A DNA stretch of 64,000 nucleotides from Haloarcula sebkhae (lineage in GTDB: Archaea > Halobacteriota > Halobacteria > Halobacteriales > Haloarculaceae): contig NZ_BMPD01000002.1 in the NCBI RefSeq assembly GCF_014647415.1, positions 214,324-278,323 on the forward strand, read 5' to 3'. The notes beneath the pieces are model-generated. The model searched no databases. It was not told the DNA's origin and saw nothing but the letters and a program-made list of their open reading frames with translations. This document shows, in pieces, positions 8,252 through 17,519 of the stretch; position 1 is the first letter of the stretch; each line of letters starts with the position of its first letter. The translations under genes were made by a program, and so were the position numbers.

Positions 8252-8926
8252 TCAGAGGACGAACAGGGCGCCGACTCCAAGCAGAATCGACGGCACCGCG
8301 ACGGCGAGAAACACTGGTGTGCTCCATTCCCGAACCGTTCGGCCGTCAAGCGGGCCGAAGGGAAGCATGTTGAACCCGGCGAGCAAGAGATTGATCTGCA
8401 GGCCCATCCGCGCGACCTCCCAGAGGAAGCCGCTTGTACTCAACAGCAGCGCCGCGATGAAGGGAACGAGGAACACGACAGCGAGCGCGAGGTTCGTCAC
8501 CGGGCCGGCGACGGCGATGAGGCCGTGTTGCTTCGCCGTGAGGCGGCCGCGGTGGACGACCGCACCCGGCGCAGCGAACAGGAAGCCAGCGAGGCCGCCC
8601 AGAACTGCAAACCCGAGCATCCGGTAGTCGGCCTGGAACGCAGCGATCTGACCGAAGCGGACGGCGACGACCTTGTGAGCCAGTTCGTGTAGCAGGAAGC
8701 CGACGCCGACGGTCAGCAGACTGACCGCGAACGTGCTGAGAATTTCGCCCGCCGACAGCCCTCCGAACTGGAGGAAGACGATGCGGCGGAACTCGCGTTC
8801 GAGGAAGAAGGTAAATGCCAGTCCGAGCGCAAGCCAAGCGACGAGAAGGTCCCGGAGTTCGCGCTGGCTGAAGCTGAGCCCGGCGACGGTCCAGCCCGTG
8901 GCGGTTCGCCGTTGTCGGCCCGCCAT
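8252..8926 (-). CDS. M50 (site-2) family membrane metalloprotease
   Basis: 224-aa polytopic membrane protein. The zinc motif is HELAH (H80, E81, H84) inside a hydrophobic helix, and the third ligand is D194 in NMLPFGPLDG, the normal M50 arrangement. The family cuts substrates within the membrane and often takes part in stress or sterol-like signalling; haloarchaeal substrates are unknown. About six hydrophobic segments are visible and no PDZ domain. The ATG shares a base with the TGA of the upstream TraB-family gene (TGATG), suggesting translational coupling of two membrane proteins. Confidence 0.85.
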   Translation of the reverse strand: MAGRQRRTATGWTVAGLSFSQRELRDLLVAWLALGLAFTFFLEREFRRIVFLQFGGLSAGEILSTFAVSLLTVGVGFLLHELAHKVVAVRFGQIAAFQADYRMLGFAVLGGLAGFLFAAPGAVVHRGRLTAKQHGLIAVAGPVTNLALAVVFLVPFIAALLLSTSGFLWEVARMGLQINLLLAGFNMLPFGPLDGRTVREWSTPVFLAVAVPSILLGVGALFVL

Positions 8927-10458
8927 CAGAGCACTCCCACGAGTATCTGAGTCCCTTCGCGGACACCCTGCCAGAGCAGGCGTGAGACACCTTGCATCCC
9001 GCCGATGTCCGAGGAGATGTACGGAATCAGCACCGGGAACACGACGTAGGAGGCGATTGCGCTACCGACGTTCGTCAGCGCGACGACGAGAATCAGGCGG
9101 AACAGCGGTACCGCACGCATCCGGCTGACGAGGTCCATCACCGGTGATTCCTGATCGTTGAGTATCTCGTTGAGCGTCGCGATATCGCTGATGTTGACGG
9201 AGATGTATCGCAGTTCGACGTAGCCCGCGAACCAGCCCGCCGCGAGCAGCGGGAACAGGCTCGTCAGCCAGCCGAAGGCCCCGGCGGCGGCCGCACTCGA
9301 CCAGTGCGCGCCGGCCACCTTCGCCAGCCCGCCGGCCAGCACGGCGTTGACCACCACCAGTGCGACGAACAGCTGCAGTAAGACGGCCTGACTCGCGCCG
9401 CCGAGGATAAGTAGGCCGAAGAAGACGAGAAAGACGACCCCGAAGCCGTAGCCGACGAGTTTGTACAGCGAGACGCGACGGCCACCCTCGGTTCCGGTGA
9501 GCGACTCCATCGGCGGAAGCGTCTCCGGGTTGTCGAGATAGTTCTGGATGCCCTCGCGGTGGCCGGCACCGACGACGGCGAGGACGTGATAGCCGGCCTC
9601 GCGGAGAGCAACGAGCCGGTGGGCGATGAACGCGTCGCGTTCGTCGATGAGCGCCTCCGCGCCGCCGGGGGAGAACTGACGGAACTCCTCCATCATCGCG
9701 CTGACCACGTCGGTGTCAGTCAGTTTCTCCATGTCGAACTCCTCGACATCGGCCTCACCACGGAACTGGACCAGTAGCGCGGCGATGGGAATCCCGATAC
9801 CGGCTGCAGCAACACAGATGAGCAACAGCGTATCGAGGAGGCCCTCGACCGTCCCACCGAGGCCGCCCGGAAAAACCCCCGAAAGCGCTCCACTCGGGAC
9901 GATAAACGGACCACCGAAGGCCCCGGCGACGACCGCAAACAGTCCGCCGAAGACAGCACCGACGGTCAGCCCGACGGTCAACGGCGGCCCCATCTCGGCT
10001 GCGAGACTGCCGACGAGCTTGAGCTTCTCGACGGCCGTCAACCGCGCCCAGAACCGCTGGACGGTCGTCTGAATGTCCCGGTCGACAAGTGCGACGCCCA
10101 GACCGAGCCGTTCGGCGGTATCGATGCCCGCCTTCATGTCTGCCCCCGGCTCGATATCGAACCGGTCGCCCAGCCGGGTCTGGATGTACGACAGCATCCA
10201 GTATGCAAGGAACTGAAAGACGGTGTTCCCGCGCAGGAGGTCGCTCGCATCGAGGTCGTCGGGCGTTTCGCCCTTTATCTGCCGATACCGACCCTCGTCG
10301 AGTTCGACGGCGACGATATCGGGCTTGGATTCCTCAATCGCTGATTCCACTTCTTCGACGCTGTGCTCGGAAACGTGAGCGGTTCCGACGACGTCGACGC
10401 GCCCCGTCCCTGACGGTTCCGGGAACTCGTCTGCCGCCGACTCCGCGTGTTCGGTCAT
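8926..10458 (-). CDS. TraB-family membrane protein
   Basis: 510-aa protein of the TraB/TIKI-like family named after the pheromone shutdown protein TraB. The N-terminal domain has GTAHVSEHSVEEV and AVELDEGRYRQI, the conserved His and Glu regions thought to be a metalloprotease-like active site, and a later GAGHREGI. The C-terminal 170 residues contain several membrane helices, and another hydrophobic block lies in the middle. Start 10458 (MTEHAESAADEF) is chosen as the acidic halophilic N-terminus; a longer frame adds 25 basic residues. It is transcribed ahead of the M50 protease and divergently from the PadR gene. Confidence 0.85.
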   Translation of the reverse strand: MTEHAESAADEFPEPSGTGRVDVVGTAHVSEHSVEEVESAIEESKPDIVAVELDEGRYRQIKGETPDDLDASDLLRGNTVFQFLAYWMLSYIQTRLGDRFDIEPGADMKAGIDTAERLGLGVALVDRDIQTTVQRFWARLTAVEKLKLVGSLAAEMGPPLTVGLTVGAVFGGLFAVVAGAFGGPFIVPSGALSGVFPGGLGGTVEGLLDTLLLICVAAAGIGIPIAALLVQFRGEADVEEFDMEKLTDTDVVSAMMEEFRQFSPGGAEALIDERDAFIAHRLVALREAGYHVLAVVGAGHREGIQNYLDNPETLPPMESLTGTEGGRRVSLYKLVGYGFGVVFLVFFGLLILGGASQAVLLQLFVALVVVNAVLAGGLAKVAGAHWSSAAAAGAFGWLTSLFPLLAAGWFAGYVELRYISVNISDIATLNEILNDQESPVMDLVSRMRAVPLFRLILVVALTNVGSAIASYVVFPVLIPYISSDIGGMQGVSRLLWQGVREGTQILVGVL

Positions 10459-10600
10459 CACCCGCGTTACACATTCGTTTCCTTTACCCTTGTCGGGTCC
10501 GAGTGACCGCCGAGAAACGGGGGCCAAAATCATGTTTGTGGCATTGTATGTTCACGTCACGGGGCGAAGCTATTACGCACTCTCGTGTTAATACAGCCGC

Positions 10601-10643
10601 AGATGCCGTGGTAACTACTGGACGCTGACGGCATCTATAAATA
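10601..10643 (+). promoter_or_regulatory. Inverted repeat and TATA box before the PadR gene
   Basis: A perfect 9-bp inverted repeat, AGATGCCGT (10601-10609) and ACGGCATCT (10628-10636), has an 18-base spacer and runs directly into a TATA box TATAAATA (10636-10643). It could be an upstream activator or repressor site, or a hairpin. The PadR start is 63 bases beyond the box, so the message would have a leader of about 35-40 bases. Confidence 0.45.
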
Positions 10644-10677
10644 CGTAATAGATTTACCGATTCAAAAGACTGATATG

Positions 10678-10694
10678 TACAGGGTCAGACTGTA
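10678..10694 (+). promoter_or_regulatory. Possible PadR operator in the leader
   Basis: TACAG-N7-CTGTA (10678-10694) lies 12 bases before the PadR ATG and downstream of the TATA box. The position suits a roadblock or start-site repressor, consistent with autoregulation; this is inference. Confidence 0.4.
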
Positions 10695-10705
10695 TCGGAT
10701 ATACA

Positions 10706-10981
10706 ATGTATGACCTGACTGGATTCCAGCGGGACCTGCTATACGTCATTGCAGGCCTTGACGAGCCCCACGGGTTAGCGATCAAGGAAGAACTCGAAAA
10801 CTACTACGAGAGCGAGGTCAACCACGGCCGACTGTATCCGAACCTCGACACGCTCGTCGAGAAAGCGCTTATCGAGAAGGGCGAACGCGACCGCCGAACG
10901 AACTTTTACACGCTGACCAAGCGCGGCCAGCGTGAACTCGACGCCCGGAAAGAGTGGGAAGCGCAGTACGTCTCGGCGTAG
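10706..10981 (+). CDS. PadR-family transcriptional regulator
   Basis: 91-aa winged-helix regulator. The fold is evident from LTGFQRDLLYVIAGLDEPHGLAIKEELENYY, then HGRLYPNLDTLVEKALIEKG and the wing RTNFYTLTKRGQRELDARKEW. It is near the minimal length for PadR proteins and lacks the long C-terminal dimerisation helix of the larger class. PadR proteins usually repress neighbouring genes; here the nearest candidates are its own promoter, with two inverted repeats, and the thioesterase 57 bases downstream. Confidence 0.88.
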   Translation: MYDLTGFQRDLLYVIAGLDEPHGLAIKEELENYYESEVNHGRLYPNLDTLVEKALIEKGERDRRTNFYTLTKRGQRELDARKEWEAQYVSA

Positions 10982-11038
10982 CAACGTTTTCGAAGCCCGT
11001 CCGACAGACTCAACCCAAGTGCTGGCCAACCTCGGGCC

Positions 11039-11482
11039 ATGCCAACGGTATTGGAAACCTATATCGAGAACCGCTGGATGGTCCAGCCCAACCATTCGAA
11101 CCATCTGGGTTCGACCCACGGGGGGAACGTGCTGAAGTGGATGGACGAACTCGGAGCGATGTCGGCGATGCGCTTTGCCGGCGAAACCTGCGTCACCGCT
11201 CGGATGGATCAGGTGAATTTCAAGCGTCCGATACCTGTCGGTGATACGGCCCTGATTGAAGCTTTCGTCTACGATGCTGGCGAAACGAGCGTCAAAGTTC
11301 GGCTCCGGGCCGCCCGAGAGAATATCAGAACCGGCGAGACTGAGTCGACCGCTGAGTCGTACTCGGTGTACGTCGCGGTCGACGAAGACAGGAACCCGGT
11401 TCCCGTTCCCGACGTGACGACCGACACTGACCGCGGTGAACGACTGCGGCAGGGTGCCCTCGATGGGGAAGCAAAGCGCTGA
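11039..11482 (+). CDS. Acyl-CoA thioesterase (hotdog fold)
   Basis: 147-aa hotdog-fold acyl-CoA thioester hydrolase of the YciA/BACH type. NHLGSTHGGNVLKWMDELGAMSA (residues about 19-41) carries the conserved HGG turn and the catalytic acidic residue of the central helix; VNFKRPIPVGDTALIEAFV is the matching strand. The enzyme releases free fatty acid and CoA in the cytosol. Archaeal membranes are not fatty-acid based, so substrates are likely catabolic acyl-CoAs. It follows the PadR gene and may be under its control. Confidence 0.85.
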   Translation: MPTVLETYIENRWMVQPNHSNHLGSTHGGNVLKWMDELGAMSAMRFAGETCVTARMDQVNFKRPIPVGDTALIEAFVYDAGETSVKVRLRAARENIRTGETESTAESYSVYVAVDEDRNPVPVPDVTTDTDRGERLRQGALDGEAKR

Positions 11483-11588
11483 TACCGTCTGCTGCAATCA
11501 TCGTATTGTCATCTCGGAGTGACGAACACCGCTACGAAGAGACAGCCAACAGTATGAGCTTTATTCGGCTCCGCCACGTACCACGACT

Positions 11589-12044
11589 ATGACACTCGAT
11601 GTTGAAACGCCGGAGCGGCCGGAGCTGTCTACCGGCGTCGCTGCCGACGAGTACGACGATGCGGACGTACAGGGCGACGAATACCGTCGCGAGGACCTCG
11701 CCGAGGCCCTCGACGACGGTGCGTGGGCGGCCGCCTTCGAGGAATGGGCCGCGGACGCGTCGCTCGATGTCGATCAGTGGGAGATCGTCACGGATCTGGG
11801 ACTCATCGAGGAGTTCGATTTCTTCTGGGACTCCTTCGCAGGTCGTGTCGGCTACCACGCCCCGGGCTTGCCCGAGGACTGGCGCGAGCGGGAGATCCAC
11901 CCGGACATCGATTCCTGGGGCACTGTTTCAGGTATCAACGCCGGACTGACCGAGTTCGGACAGGTCGTCTGTGAGGTGCTGGCCGACGAGTACATCGACT
12001 GGGAAGCGGAGGAGGTCGGCGCGGATGACCTCCCAGACTTTTGA
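11589..12044 (+). CDS. Acidic protein, unknown function
   Basis: 151-aa very acidic soluble protein rich in Trp and aromatic residues (WAAAFEEWAADASLDVDQWEIV; EFDFFWDSFAGRVGYHAP). There is no membrane segment, no cysteine pair (a single Cys near the end) and no motif that I can assign. A TATA-like TTTATT sits about 28 bases before the ATG, supporting the start and a leaderless transcript. It looks like a conserved haloarchaeal family without known function. Confidence 0.75.
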   Translation: MTLDVETPERPELSTGVAADEYDDADVQGDEYRREDLAEALDDGAWAAAFEEWAADASLDVDQWEIVTDLGLIEEFDFFWDSFAGRVGYHAPGLPEDWREREIHPDIDSWGTVSGINAGLTEFGQVVCEVLADEYIDWEAEEVGADDLPDF

Positions 12045-12171
12045 GCACGGCAGCGGTTGCACCCCCTGTCGTCAGTGTCGGTACAGCACTCCCGGTCGTC
12101 GGCGCTGAATCGTTCCGAACGACTAGTCAGGGACCGGCAGCCTGATAATCACCCACGCGCTTGCACCAGAT

Positions 12172-12351
12172 ATGGCTGAAATCGTCACCCCACGCAAACG
12201 CGAGTGTGAACGGTGTGGGCGGGTCGACGAGTGGGACCCGGACCAACACAGTTGGCGTATCGTCACCGACGACGGCACCAAGCAGTCCGGCGACCCGCAC
12301 TGTCTTCACGAGTGGGACATCAACGGCACGTTCAATCCGCTGGCCGAGTGA
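12172..12351 (+). CDS. HEWD family small protein
   Basis: 59-aa protein starting MAEIVTPRKRECERCGRVDEW and holding HEWDINGTFNPLAE at the C-terminus. The phrase HEWDINGTFNP defines the small HEWD family of haloarchaea. CERC (residues 12-15) plus the later PHC and HEW His/Cys residues could form a zinc site. A TGATAATC box lies about 27 bases before the ATG. Function is unknown. Confidence 0.78.
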   Translation: MAEIVTPRKRECERCGRVDEWDPDQHSWRIVTDDGTKQSGDPHCLHEWDINGTFNPLAE

Positions 12352-12485
12352 GTTCACCGTTCCGCTGCTGTCGACTTTTCGATAGACAGGCACGTCCCTG
12401 ATAGAACGAAGTCCGACAACAGAATCCTGCAAAACATCTCCGGTAGCCAACAGGCGGCCGGCTAGCGATCGATCGTTAGGACTCG

Positions 12486-15302
12486 CTATGCGCCCGCTTC
12501 AGCCGCGTCTTCGCTCATCGGCGCGCGCGATTCATCGCTGGTCTCATTGCCCTGCTGAATCGATATCGGCTCCAGTTCGACGGTTGCGGCAGCGTCGTCC
12601 TCGCCGATGACCTGTCCTTCGGTGACATCGGTAGTGCCGATGAATCCGGTCCGTTCTCCGTTGTTGGTCCCGACTGCCCTGAACTGGTACTGGGCCTCGG
12701 CACGGACGCTCACGTTCGTGTAGCCCTCGTCAGTCCCCCAGTCGTCGTACCCAGTGGTCGAGTAGGGAACGGTCATCTCGAAGTTCCCGTTTTGATCTGT
12801 CTGGGTGCGCTGGCGGTAGAAGAACGTCTTGTTCGTCGCCGGATTATGCATCTGAACGGCGGCTTGCACTGTCGTGTTCGCCGGTCCGGTCCCTTCGACC
12901 GTCGCCCCGGGCACGCGCTCGAATATCTTCGTCCAGGCGGAGTGCCGGTACTGCGGACTGTTCGGGAATGCCTCGGTCTCACTGGAACCGACCATGCGGT
13001 AGTGCTCCATTGCGGGCACCCGCTCGCTGGGGTTGTCACCGTAGCCACCCAGTTGCGAGGTCGTGTCCTGCTCGACGTACTGACGGGCCTGTTCGAGGTT
13101 CTCAAACTGACGGATAACCCGTCCCTGCTGTTGGCCCTCCGGTTCTTCCTCGTTGGTCGGCGCCCCGCGGTACTGCGCCCCCTGGCTTGTCTGCTTGTTC
13201 TCCCAGTCAACGACGACCGGTCGCGGCTCCGCGGCGCTGCCGTGGAACCGGTACAGTCGTGCCACCGTCGTCTCGTAGTAGGCCTGCTGCTGGAACGTCA
13301 CCTGTCGGACACCGCCCTGAGACTGGACGTACAGCTGACTGTAGTAATCACTGGATTGCACCCCATCGACGAAGGCCGGCGGGGCGAAGAACTTGCCACC
13401 GAGGTTGCCGTTGGTTTCGGCCATCTTCCAGTCGACGGCGACGTACCGCGTCTTCGCGTCGTCCTCGTCCGTGCTGTCGAGGATGTTGTTGGCCTGCGTT
13501 TCATTCTGTGCGATCAGGAAGGGCGCGGCCGTATCCGTTCCCTGCTGGAAGGGGTTCGCATTCGGAACCCGTTCGGCTCTGGTGGTAATCCAGTGCCCGT
13601 AGTCCCACCACGACAGAACGCCGTACTGCCCTTCTTGATAGTCGAAGTCTTCCTGTTGCTGGTAGGTGCCGTAATAATCGAGTGTCGCGTCACCACCGGA
13701 GCCGTATGCCCCTTCCGCGGGCGTGTTCGCCTCCATCCACTGCAGGCTCTCGTCCCAGCCCTGAATACTCGGCCCGGGACCGTTATCCGCGCCGGCTTCG
13801 ACCGGCGTCGTGCCGAAGGCGAACAGCGGGACAACGATGACGAGAAGTACCGTGAGAATTGTCATAACCTGATAATACTCGACCCCGTCGTCGGCGCTGA
13901 AATCAAACCAGACGACGAAGCGACCGACAAGCATCCCAGACAGCACTGCAATCGGCGCTACCAGATAGTACGCGAATCGCTGCTGGGTGAACGTCGCAGA
14001 TAGAATGAACAGCGCCCAGACGACGACGAGTAGTTCTTCTGCAGGGGCGTCGTCCGAGAGGAACTGCTTCCCGAGCAAAATGAGGCCACCGATCGCCGCA
14101 ACGATGACAGCGAACCCATGGGCCTCAAACAAGACTCCGGCGTCCCGTAGTGGCGCGGCCTCGCCGACGGTGCCGGCCGTTTCGCTGATACTGAACCCGA
14201 TGACTCTCATGACGTTCCGCGTCAGGAAATTCCACAAGTTCGGAGTCAGTACTGCCATCAGAACGGCTCCGACAGCGAGGATTGCGAACACGGTCGCTGG
14301 ATACGCGTACCGGCCGTACTCGCGCTGCTCCATGAATCTGGCTAGCCACGCCATGAACACACAACCGAAGCCAACAGCCAACGCCAGTCCCGGCTGTAGC
14401 AGGGACTGAGAGGTTGCTGTGACCTCTAGGACGGTAATTCTCGATGCACTCACCACAGCGGCAGTCGCCATCGTGATTGCGCCCGCGATGGCCGTGTGTT
14501 CCGGGCTGCTGTCGTGAACATATTCCAGACACAGTCGGATCAGGAAGAAGACACCGAGTATCCCGAGAAGGAGTACACCGGGCGGCCAGACCCAGAGATA
14601 CATCGCAATTGCCACACCGGCCAGCATGGACCAGCTGATGGTATCCCGGAGTGCGTCTATATCTCGTTCGATGAACTGCTCGTAGATCGGTTTGTCCCGC
14701 GCGGCGACGCTGACGGCCACCATGACGCCAAGGACGCCGAGTGCTTGGAAGAGGGCTTCTGCGACGTGGTGGTCGGAAAACCCGACGAGGCTTCGTCGTA
14801 GGAGCCACCCCGTGGAGAATGCCATCACAGTAACTGCAGTTACGCCGCCGAGGCGGCCGCCGAGTCGCCGTCCGATAAGGTACGTCGGAATCGCAACGAG
14901 CGTCCCGAGTACGGCGGGAGCAAACAGGAGCGTCATTGCAACAGTCTGATCGCTGGGCGAACCCAGACCGACAATCAGGGCGACCGTTGCGACGATCTGA
15001 TCGAACAGCGTCCCGAACTGCCCGTTATTGGTCCCGTATGGGAACGCCGTCCAAGGGTCGAACGGCATCGTCGCGGGCCAGTTGTTAACGACGTACTGGG
15101 TCGAACGGTAGTGATACCATGCGTCGTTCCCACTGAAGAGTACCTCGCCGTCAACAATGAAGTTCTCCCAACTTTGAACACGATTCCACAGCATGAACCC
15201 GAGCAGTACCAGGAGGACCGGAACGTGGTACCAGCGCTCGGCCCACTCCAGGGCGGACTCGAGTTCGGGGTTGTCGTCAAGATAGCCCCGTGATTGACTC
15301 AT
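12486..15302 (-). CDS. aglB: Dolichyl-phosphooligosaccharide-protein glycotransferase (oligosaccharyltransferase)
   Basis: 938-aa STT3/AglB enzyme, which moves the lipid-linked glycan to Asn in Asn-X-Ser/Thr sequons on the outer membrane face, for example on the S-layer protein. About 13 N-terminal membrane segments carry the first metal motif SGNDAWYHY (D60), SDHHVAE (D177) and the external-loop segment SISETAG near 371. The soluble C-terminal domain has the signature WWDYG at 565-569. Length is typical of haloarchaeal AglB. It diverges from aglG with only 57 bases between start codons and anchors the glycosylation island. Confidence 0.95.
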   Translation of the reverse strand: MSQSRGYLDDNPELESALEWAERWYHVPVLLVLLGFMLWNRVQSWENFIVDGEVLFSGNDAWYHYRSTQYVVNNWPATMPFDPWTAFPYGTNNGQFGTLFDQIVATVALIVGLGSPSDQTVAMTLLFAPAVLGTLVAIPTYLIGRRLGGRLGGVTAVTVMAFSTGWLLRRSLVGFSDHHVAEALFQALGVLGVMVAVSVAARDKPIYEQFIERDIDALRDTISWSMLAGVAIAMYLWVWPPGVLLLGILGVFFLIRLCLEYVHDSSPEHTAIAGAITMATAAVVSASRITVLEVTATSQSLLQPGLALAVGFGCVFMAWLARFMEQREYGRYAYPATVFAILAVGAVLMAVLTPNLWNFLTRNVMRVIGFSISETAGTVGEAAPLRDAGVLFEAHGFAVIVAAIGGLILLGKQFLSDDAPAEELLVVVWALFILSATFTQQRFAYYLVAPIAVLSGMLVGRFVVWFDFSADDGVEYYQVMTILTVLLVIVVPLFAFGTTPVEAGADNGPGPSIQGWDESLQWMEANTPAEGAYGSGGDATLDYYGTYQQQEDFDYQEGQYGVLSWWDYGHWITTRAERVPNANPFQQGTDTAAPFLIAQNETQANNILDSTDEDDAKTRYVAVDWKMAETNGNLGGKFFAPPAFVDGVQSSDYYSQLYVQSQGGVRQVTFQQQAYYETTVARLYRFHGSAAEPRPVVVDWENKQTSQGAQYRGAPTNEEEPEGQQQGRVIRQFENLEQARQYVEQDTTSQLGGYGDNPSERVPAMEHYRMVGSSETEAFPNSPQYRHSAWTKIFERVPGATVEGTGPANTTVQAAVQMHNPATNKTFFYRQRTQTDQNGNFEMTVPYSTTGYDDWGTDEGYTNVSVRAEAQYQFRAVGTNNGERTGFIGTTDVTEGQVIGEDDAAATVELEPISIQQGNETSDESRAPMSEDAAEAGA

Positions 15303-15359
15303 TGCACGGAAAAACTGCCAAGGCGCGCATAAGCCTTTTGACCTCTATGCGAGCGCAGG
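15303..15359. promoter_or_regulatory. Shared divergent promoter of aglB and aglG
   Basis: Only 57 bases separate the two ATGs. A single A/T-rich box (CATAAGCC on plus, GGCTTATG on minus, about 15328-15335) lies about 27-30 bases from both start codons, so both leaderless transcripts may depend on one overlapping TATA element. Confidence 0.5.
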
Positions 15360-16334
15360 ATGGAAACGCATAACAGCACCGGTGGCACACCACCGACCAT
15401 GCGAGTCTCGGTCGTGCTCTGTACGCACACGATGGAGCGATACGACGACTGCCAGGCGGCGGCCGAGAGCGTCTTAGCCCAGACCTACGACGACGTGGAA
15501 CTGGTGCTAGTCTCGGACGGTGACCGGGACATGTACGAACAGTACGAGTCTGACTTCGGCGACCGTGACGATGTCCTGACTCACTGTAACGACGAAAACG
15601 TCGGGCTGCTAGAGAGCCGGAACAACGGGGCCGAAGTCGCTACCGGAGACGTTGTCGCATTCATCGACGACGACGCGATCGCTGACGAGGAGTGGGTCGC
15701 GGCGCTAGTCGATGCCTACGAACGGCACGACGCGCTCGCGGTCGGCGGCCGGATGACGCCGGCATGGGTCGCCGGCAAACCCAGTTTTCTGCCCGCGGAG
15801 TTCTACTGGCTCATCGGTGTCACACACCGCGGGTTCGGACCGAACGGCGACCCCGACGAACCCGGCGTCGTTCGCAACACCTTCGGCTCGAACATCTCCT
15901 TCGACCGGGACGTGTTTCTCGAACTGGGCGGCTTCGACGACGATATCGGTGGCCGACAGGGCGAAAAGAACCTGCAGGGTGGTGAGACGGAACTCTGCGC
16001 GCGCCTGCGATCGGAATACGACGAAGGTGTGTACTACACACCGGATGCGCTCGTCGCTCACAAGATATTCGACTACCGGACCGATCCCGGCTGGCTTGTC
16101 GACCGCGCGTTCTGGCAGGGGTACTCGAAGCGCGGGATGGAAGTGTTCGTTCCCGAATCGACCGGTGAGGAGTCCGATTTCCTCGGAGACCTGCTGTTTC
16201 GGTTCCTCCCGTCACGTCTCCGTGAACTAGTTGCGTCCCCGTCGCTCGGCGCAGTTCTGCAGCTGTTCTTTCTCTTTCTTCTCACCGGCAGCGTCGGCGT
16301 CGGATACCTTTACGGAATGTACGTCTGGAGATAA
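15360..16334 (+). CDS. aglG: GT2 glycosyltransferase, AglG-like glucuronosyltransferase
   Basis: 324-aa family 2 glycosyltransferase with a GT-A domain (VVLCTHTMERYDDC, then DDDAIADEEW as the DxD metal site) and a hydrophobic C-terminus (LQLFFLFLLTGSVGVGYLY) that anchors it to the inner membrane leaflet. It matches the AglG type, which in Haloferax adds glucuronic acid to dolichol phosphate-linked glucose. The sugar specificity here is inferred from similarity and its divergent pairing with aglB. Confidence 0.8.
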   Translation: METHNSTGGTPPTMRVSVVLCTHTMERYDDCQAAAESVLAQTYDDVELVLVSDGDRDMYEQYESDFGDRDDVLTHCNDENVGLLESRNNGAEVATGDVVAFIDDDAIADEEWVAALVDAYERHDALAVGGRMTPAWVAGKPSFLPAEFYWLIGVTHRGFGPNGDPDEPGVVRNTFGSNISFDRDVFLELGGFDDDIGGRQGEKNLQGGETELCARLRSEYDEGVYYTPDALVAHKIFDYRTDPGWLVDRAFWQGYSKRGMEVFVPESTGEESDFLGDLLFRFLPSRLRELVASPSLGAVLQLFFLFLLTGSVGVGYLYGMYVWR

Positions 16335-16359
16335 TACTGAGCGGTCTACAGTACGAACG

Positions 16360-17463
16360 TTACTCAACGTATCCAAGGTCTTGAAGTCGCTCCTGAACCT
16401 CTTCTGCCTGTTCGTTCCTTTCGATATGGATATCAGTACCTGATTCCGTCATCGATACACGTCCATCGGTGCTGGTAACGGTGTAATCGTCGGTTGCGAG
16501 TCGGAGTGAAGCCGTATTGTGCCAGGGCGCAATTGTCAACGTATACGACCTGGATTCTGATTGGATATCGATACCGTTCCACTCTGCGGGCGGATCTATG
16601 TCCGCCTGATTAGCGATCATCGGCCCAATGTCGAGGAGACTACACCGATCTCCAGTGAGCGAAATGTCGTTGCTTACAATGGGAACGGTGACCAGCTTAT
16701 CGGCTGTTCGCCTGCGCTGTGGTTGATGATAGTAGTACCCCTCTTCCCCGAACTCATCGCCGTGATCTGAGGTGAATATGAACGTCGGATCCCCATCGAG
16801 CTCCATCAAAAGATGTTCAATGACGGTGTCGACTCTTGAGAGGGCGTCTTTATAGGCTGATGTAATCTGTTGATGTTCGGAATCTTTGAGCGAGGACGGT
16901 GAAAACAGGGCTTTCCTATCGAGTGACCTCGAAATAGCGTCATCACCACGGCCATATGGCCGATGGCTACCCATTAAATGTACCCACATGAACCGAGGTC
17001 CCGTAGCTTCGTTGAACTGCTCTATTGCTTGCTCGACAACTGTTTCATCACTCGGAAGATCAGACATTTTCGCATGTGGCGGAAAGAACCGATGGTAGAC
17101 TTTTCGAAGAAGGTCAAACTGCCCGAGAATCTCCCGTCGATTGCTGCCGCGATTGCCTGCATCAACGAAATTCTCGTACTTATCGAACCCTTGGTTGAAA
17201 TTGAACACTTCGTCAAGTTGTGGACTTGGGGCCAGACCAATTGTCGTGTACCCGGCGTTCGACAAGACCTCTGGTATCGTTGGCCTGGTCACAGCTGATT
17301 TCATAGTTGCCTGATACTGACTAGATATGAGACCTGCTAAACTTGGCCTAGTGTAATGACCGACTGTCGTTCCAGATTGCGTCTGATATCCCGAGAGAAA
17401 CTCCATCTCTTCGATGTAATCATGTCGAACCGAATCAGCTGTGATCAGCACGATATCGTTCAT
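16360..17463 (-). CDS. Sulfatase-like alkaline phosphatase superfamily protein
   Basis: 367-aa protein with the AP-superfamily core: metal site DIVLITADSVRHDY at the N-terminus, TRPSLAG at the nucleophile position and TSDHGDEFGEEG as the second metal site. The nucleophile position lacks the Cys/Ser-x-Pro-x-Arg formylglycine signature of true sulfatases and has Thr-Arg-Pro-Ser, so a phosphate- or phosphoglycerol-transferring role is as likely as sulfate hydrolysis. It ends in LQDLGYVE. The gene is more AT-rich than its flanks and sits inside the glycan island. Confidence 0.78.
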   Translation of the reverse strand: MNDIVLITADSVRHDYIEEMEFLSGYQTQSGTTVGHYTRPSLAGLISSQYQATMKSAVTRPTIPEVLSNAGYTTIGLAPSPQLDEVFNFNQGFDKYENFVDAGNRGSNRREILGQFDLLRKVYHRFFPPHAKMSDLPSDETVVEQAIEQFNEATGPRFMWVHLMGSHRPYGRGDDAISRSLDRKALFSPSSLKDSEHQQITSAYKDALSRVDTVIEHLLMELDGDPTFIFTSDHGDEFGEEGYYYHQPQRRRTADKLVTVPIVSNDISLTGDRCSLLDIGPMIANQADIDPPAEWNGIDIQSESRSYTLTIAPWHNTASLRLATDDYTVTSTDGRVSMTESGTDIHIERNEQAEEVQERLQDLGYVE

Positions 17464-17519
17464 TTGATTTAGATAGACTGTCGGGTACTATATCCCTTCT
17501 TGAATCGAGCTCTGCAGTT

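Noticed and set aside
7325-8692. 455-codon plus-strand frame across purM and the M50 gene
   Set aside because: Spans two recognisable minus-strand genes and has no family similarity.
12468-12477. CGATCGATCG palindrome near the end of aglB
   Set aside because: Simple GATC repeat downstream of a gene, common by chance in GC-rich DNA.
12792-14003. 403-codon plus-strand frame inside aglB
   Set aside because: aglB on the other strand is complete with WWDYG and metal motifs; this is a shadow.
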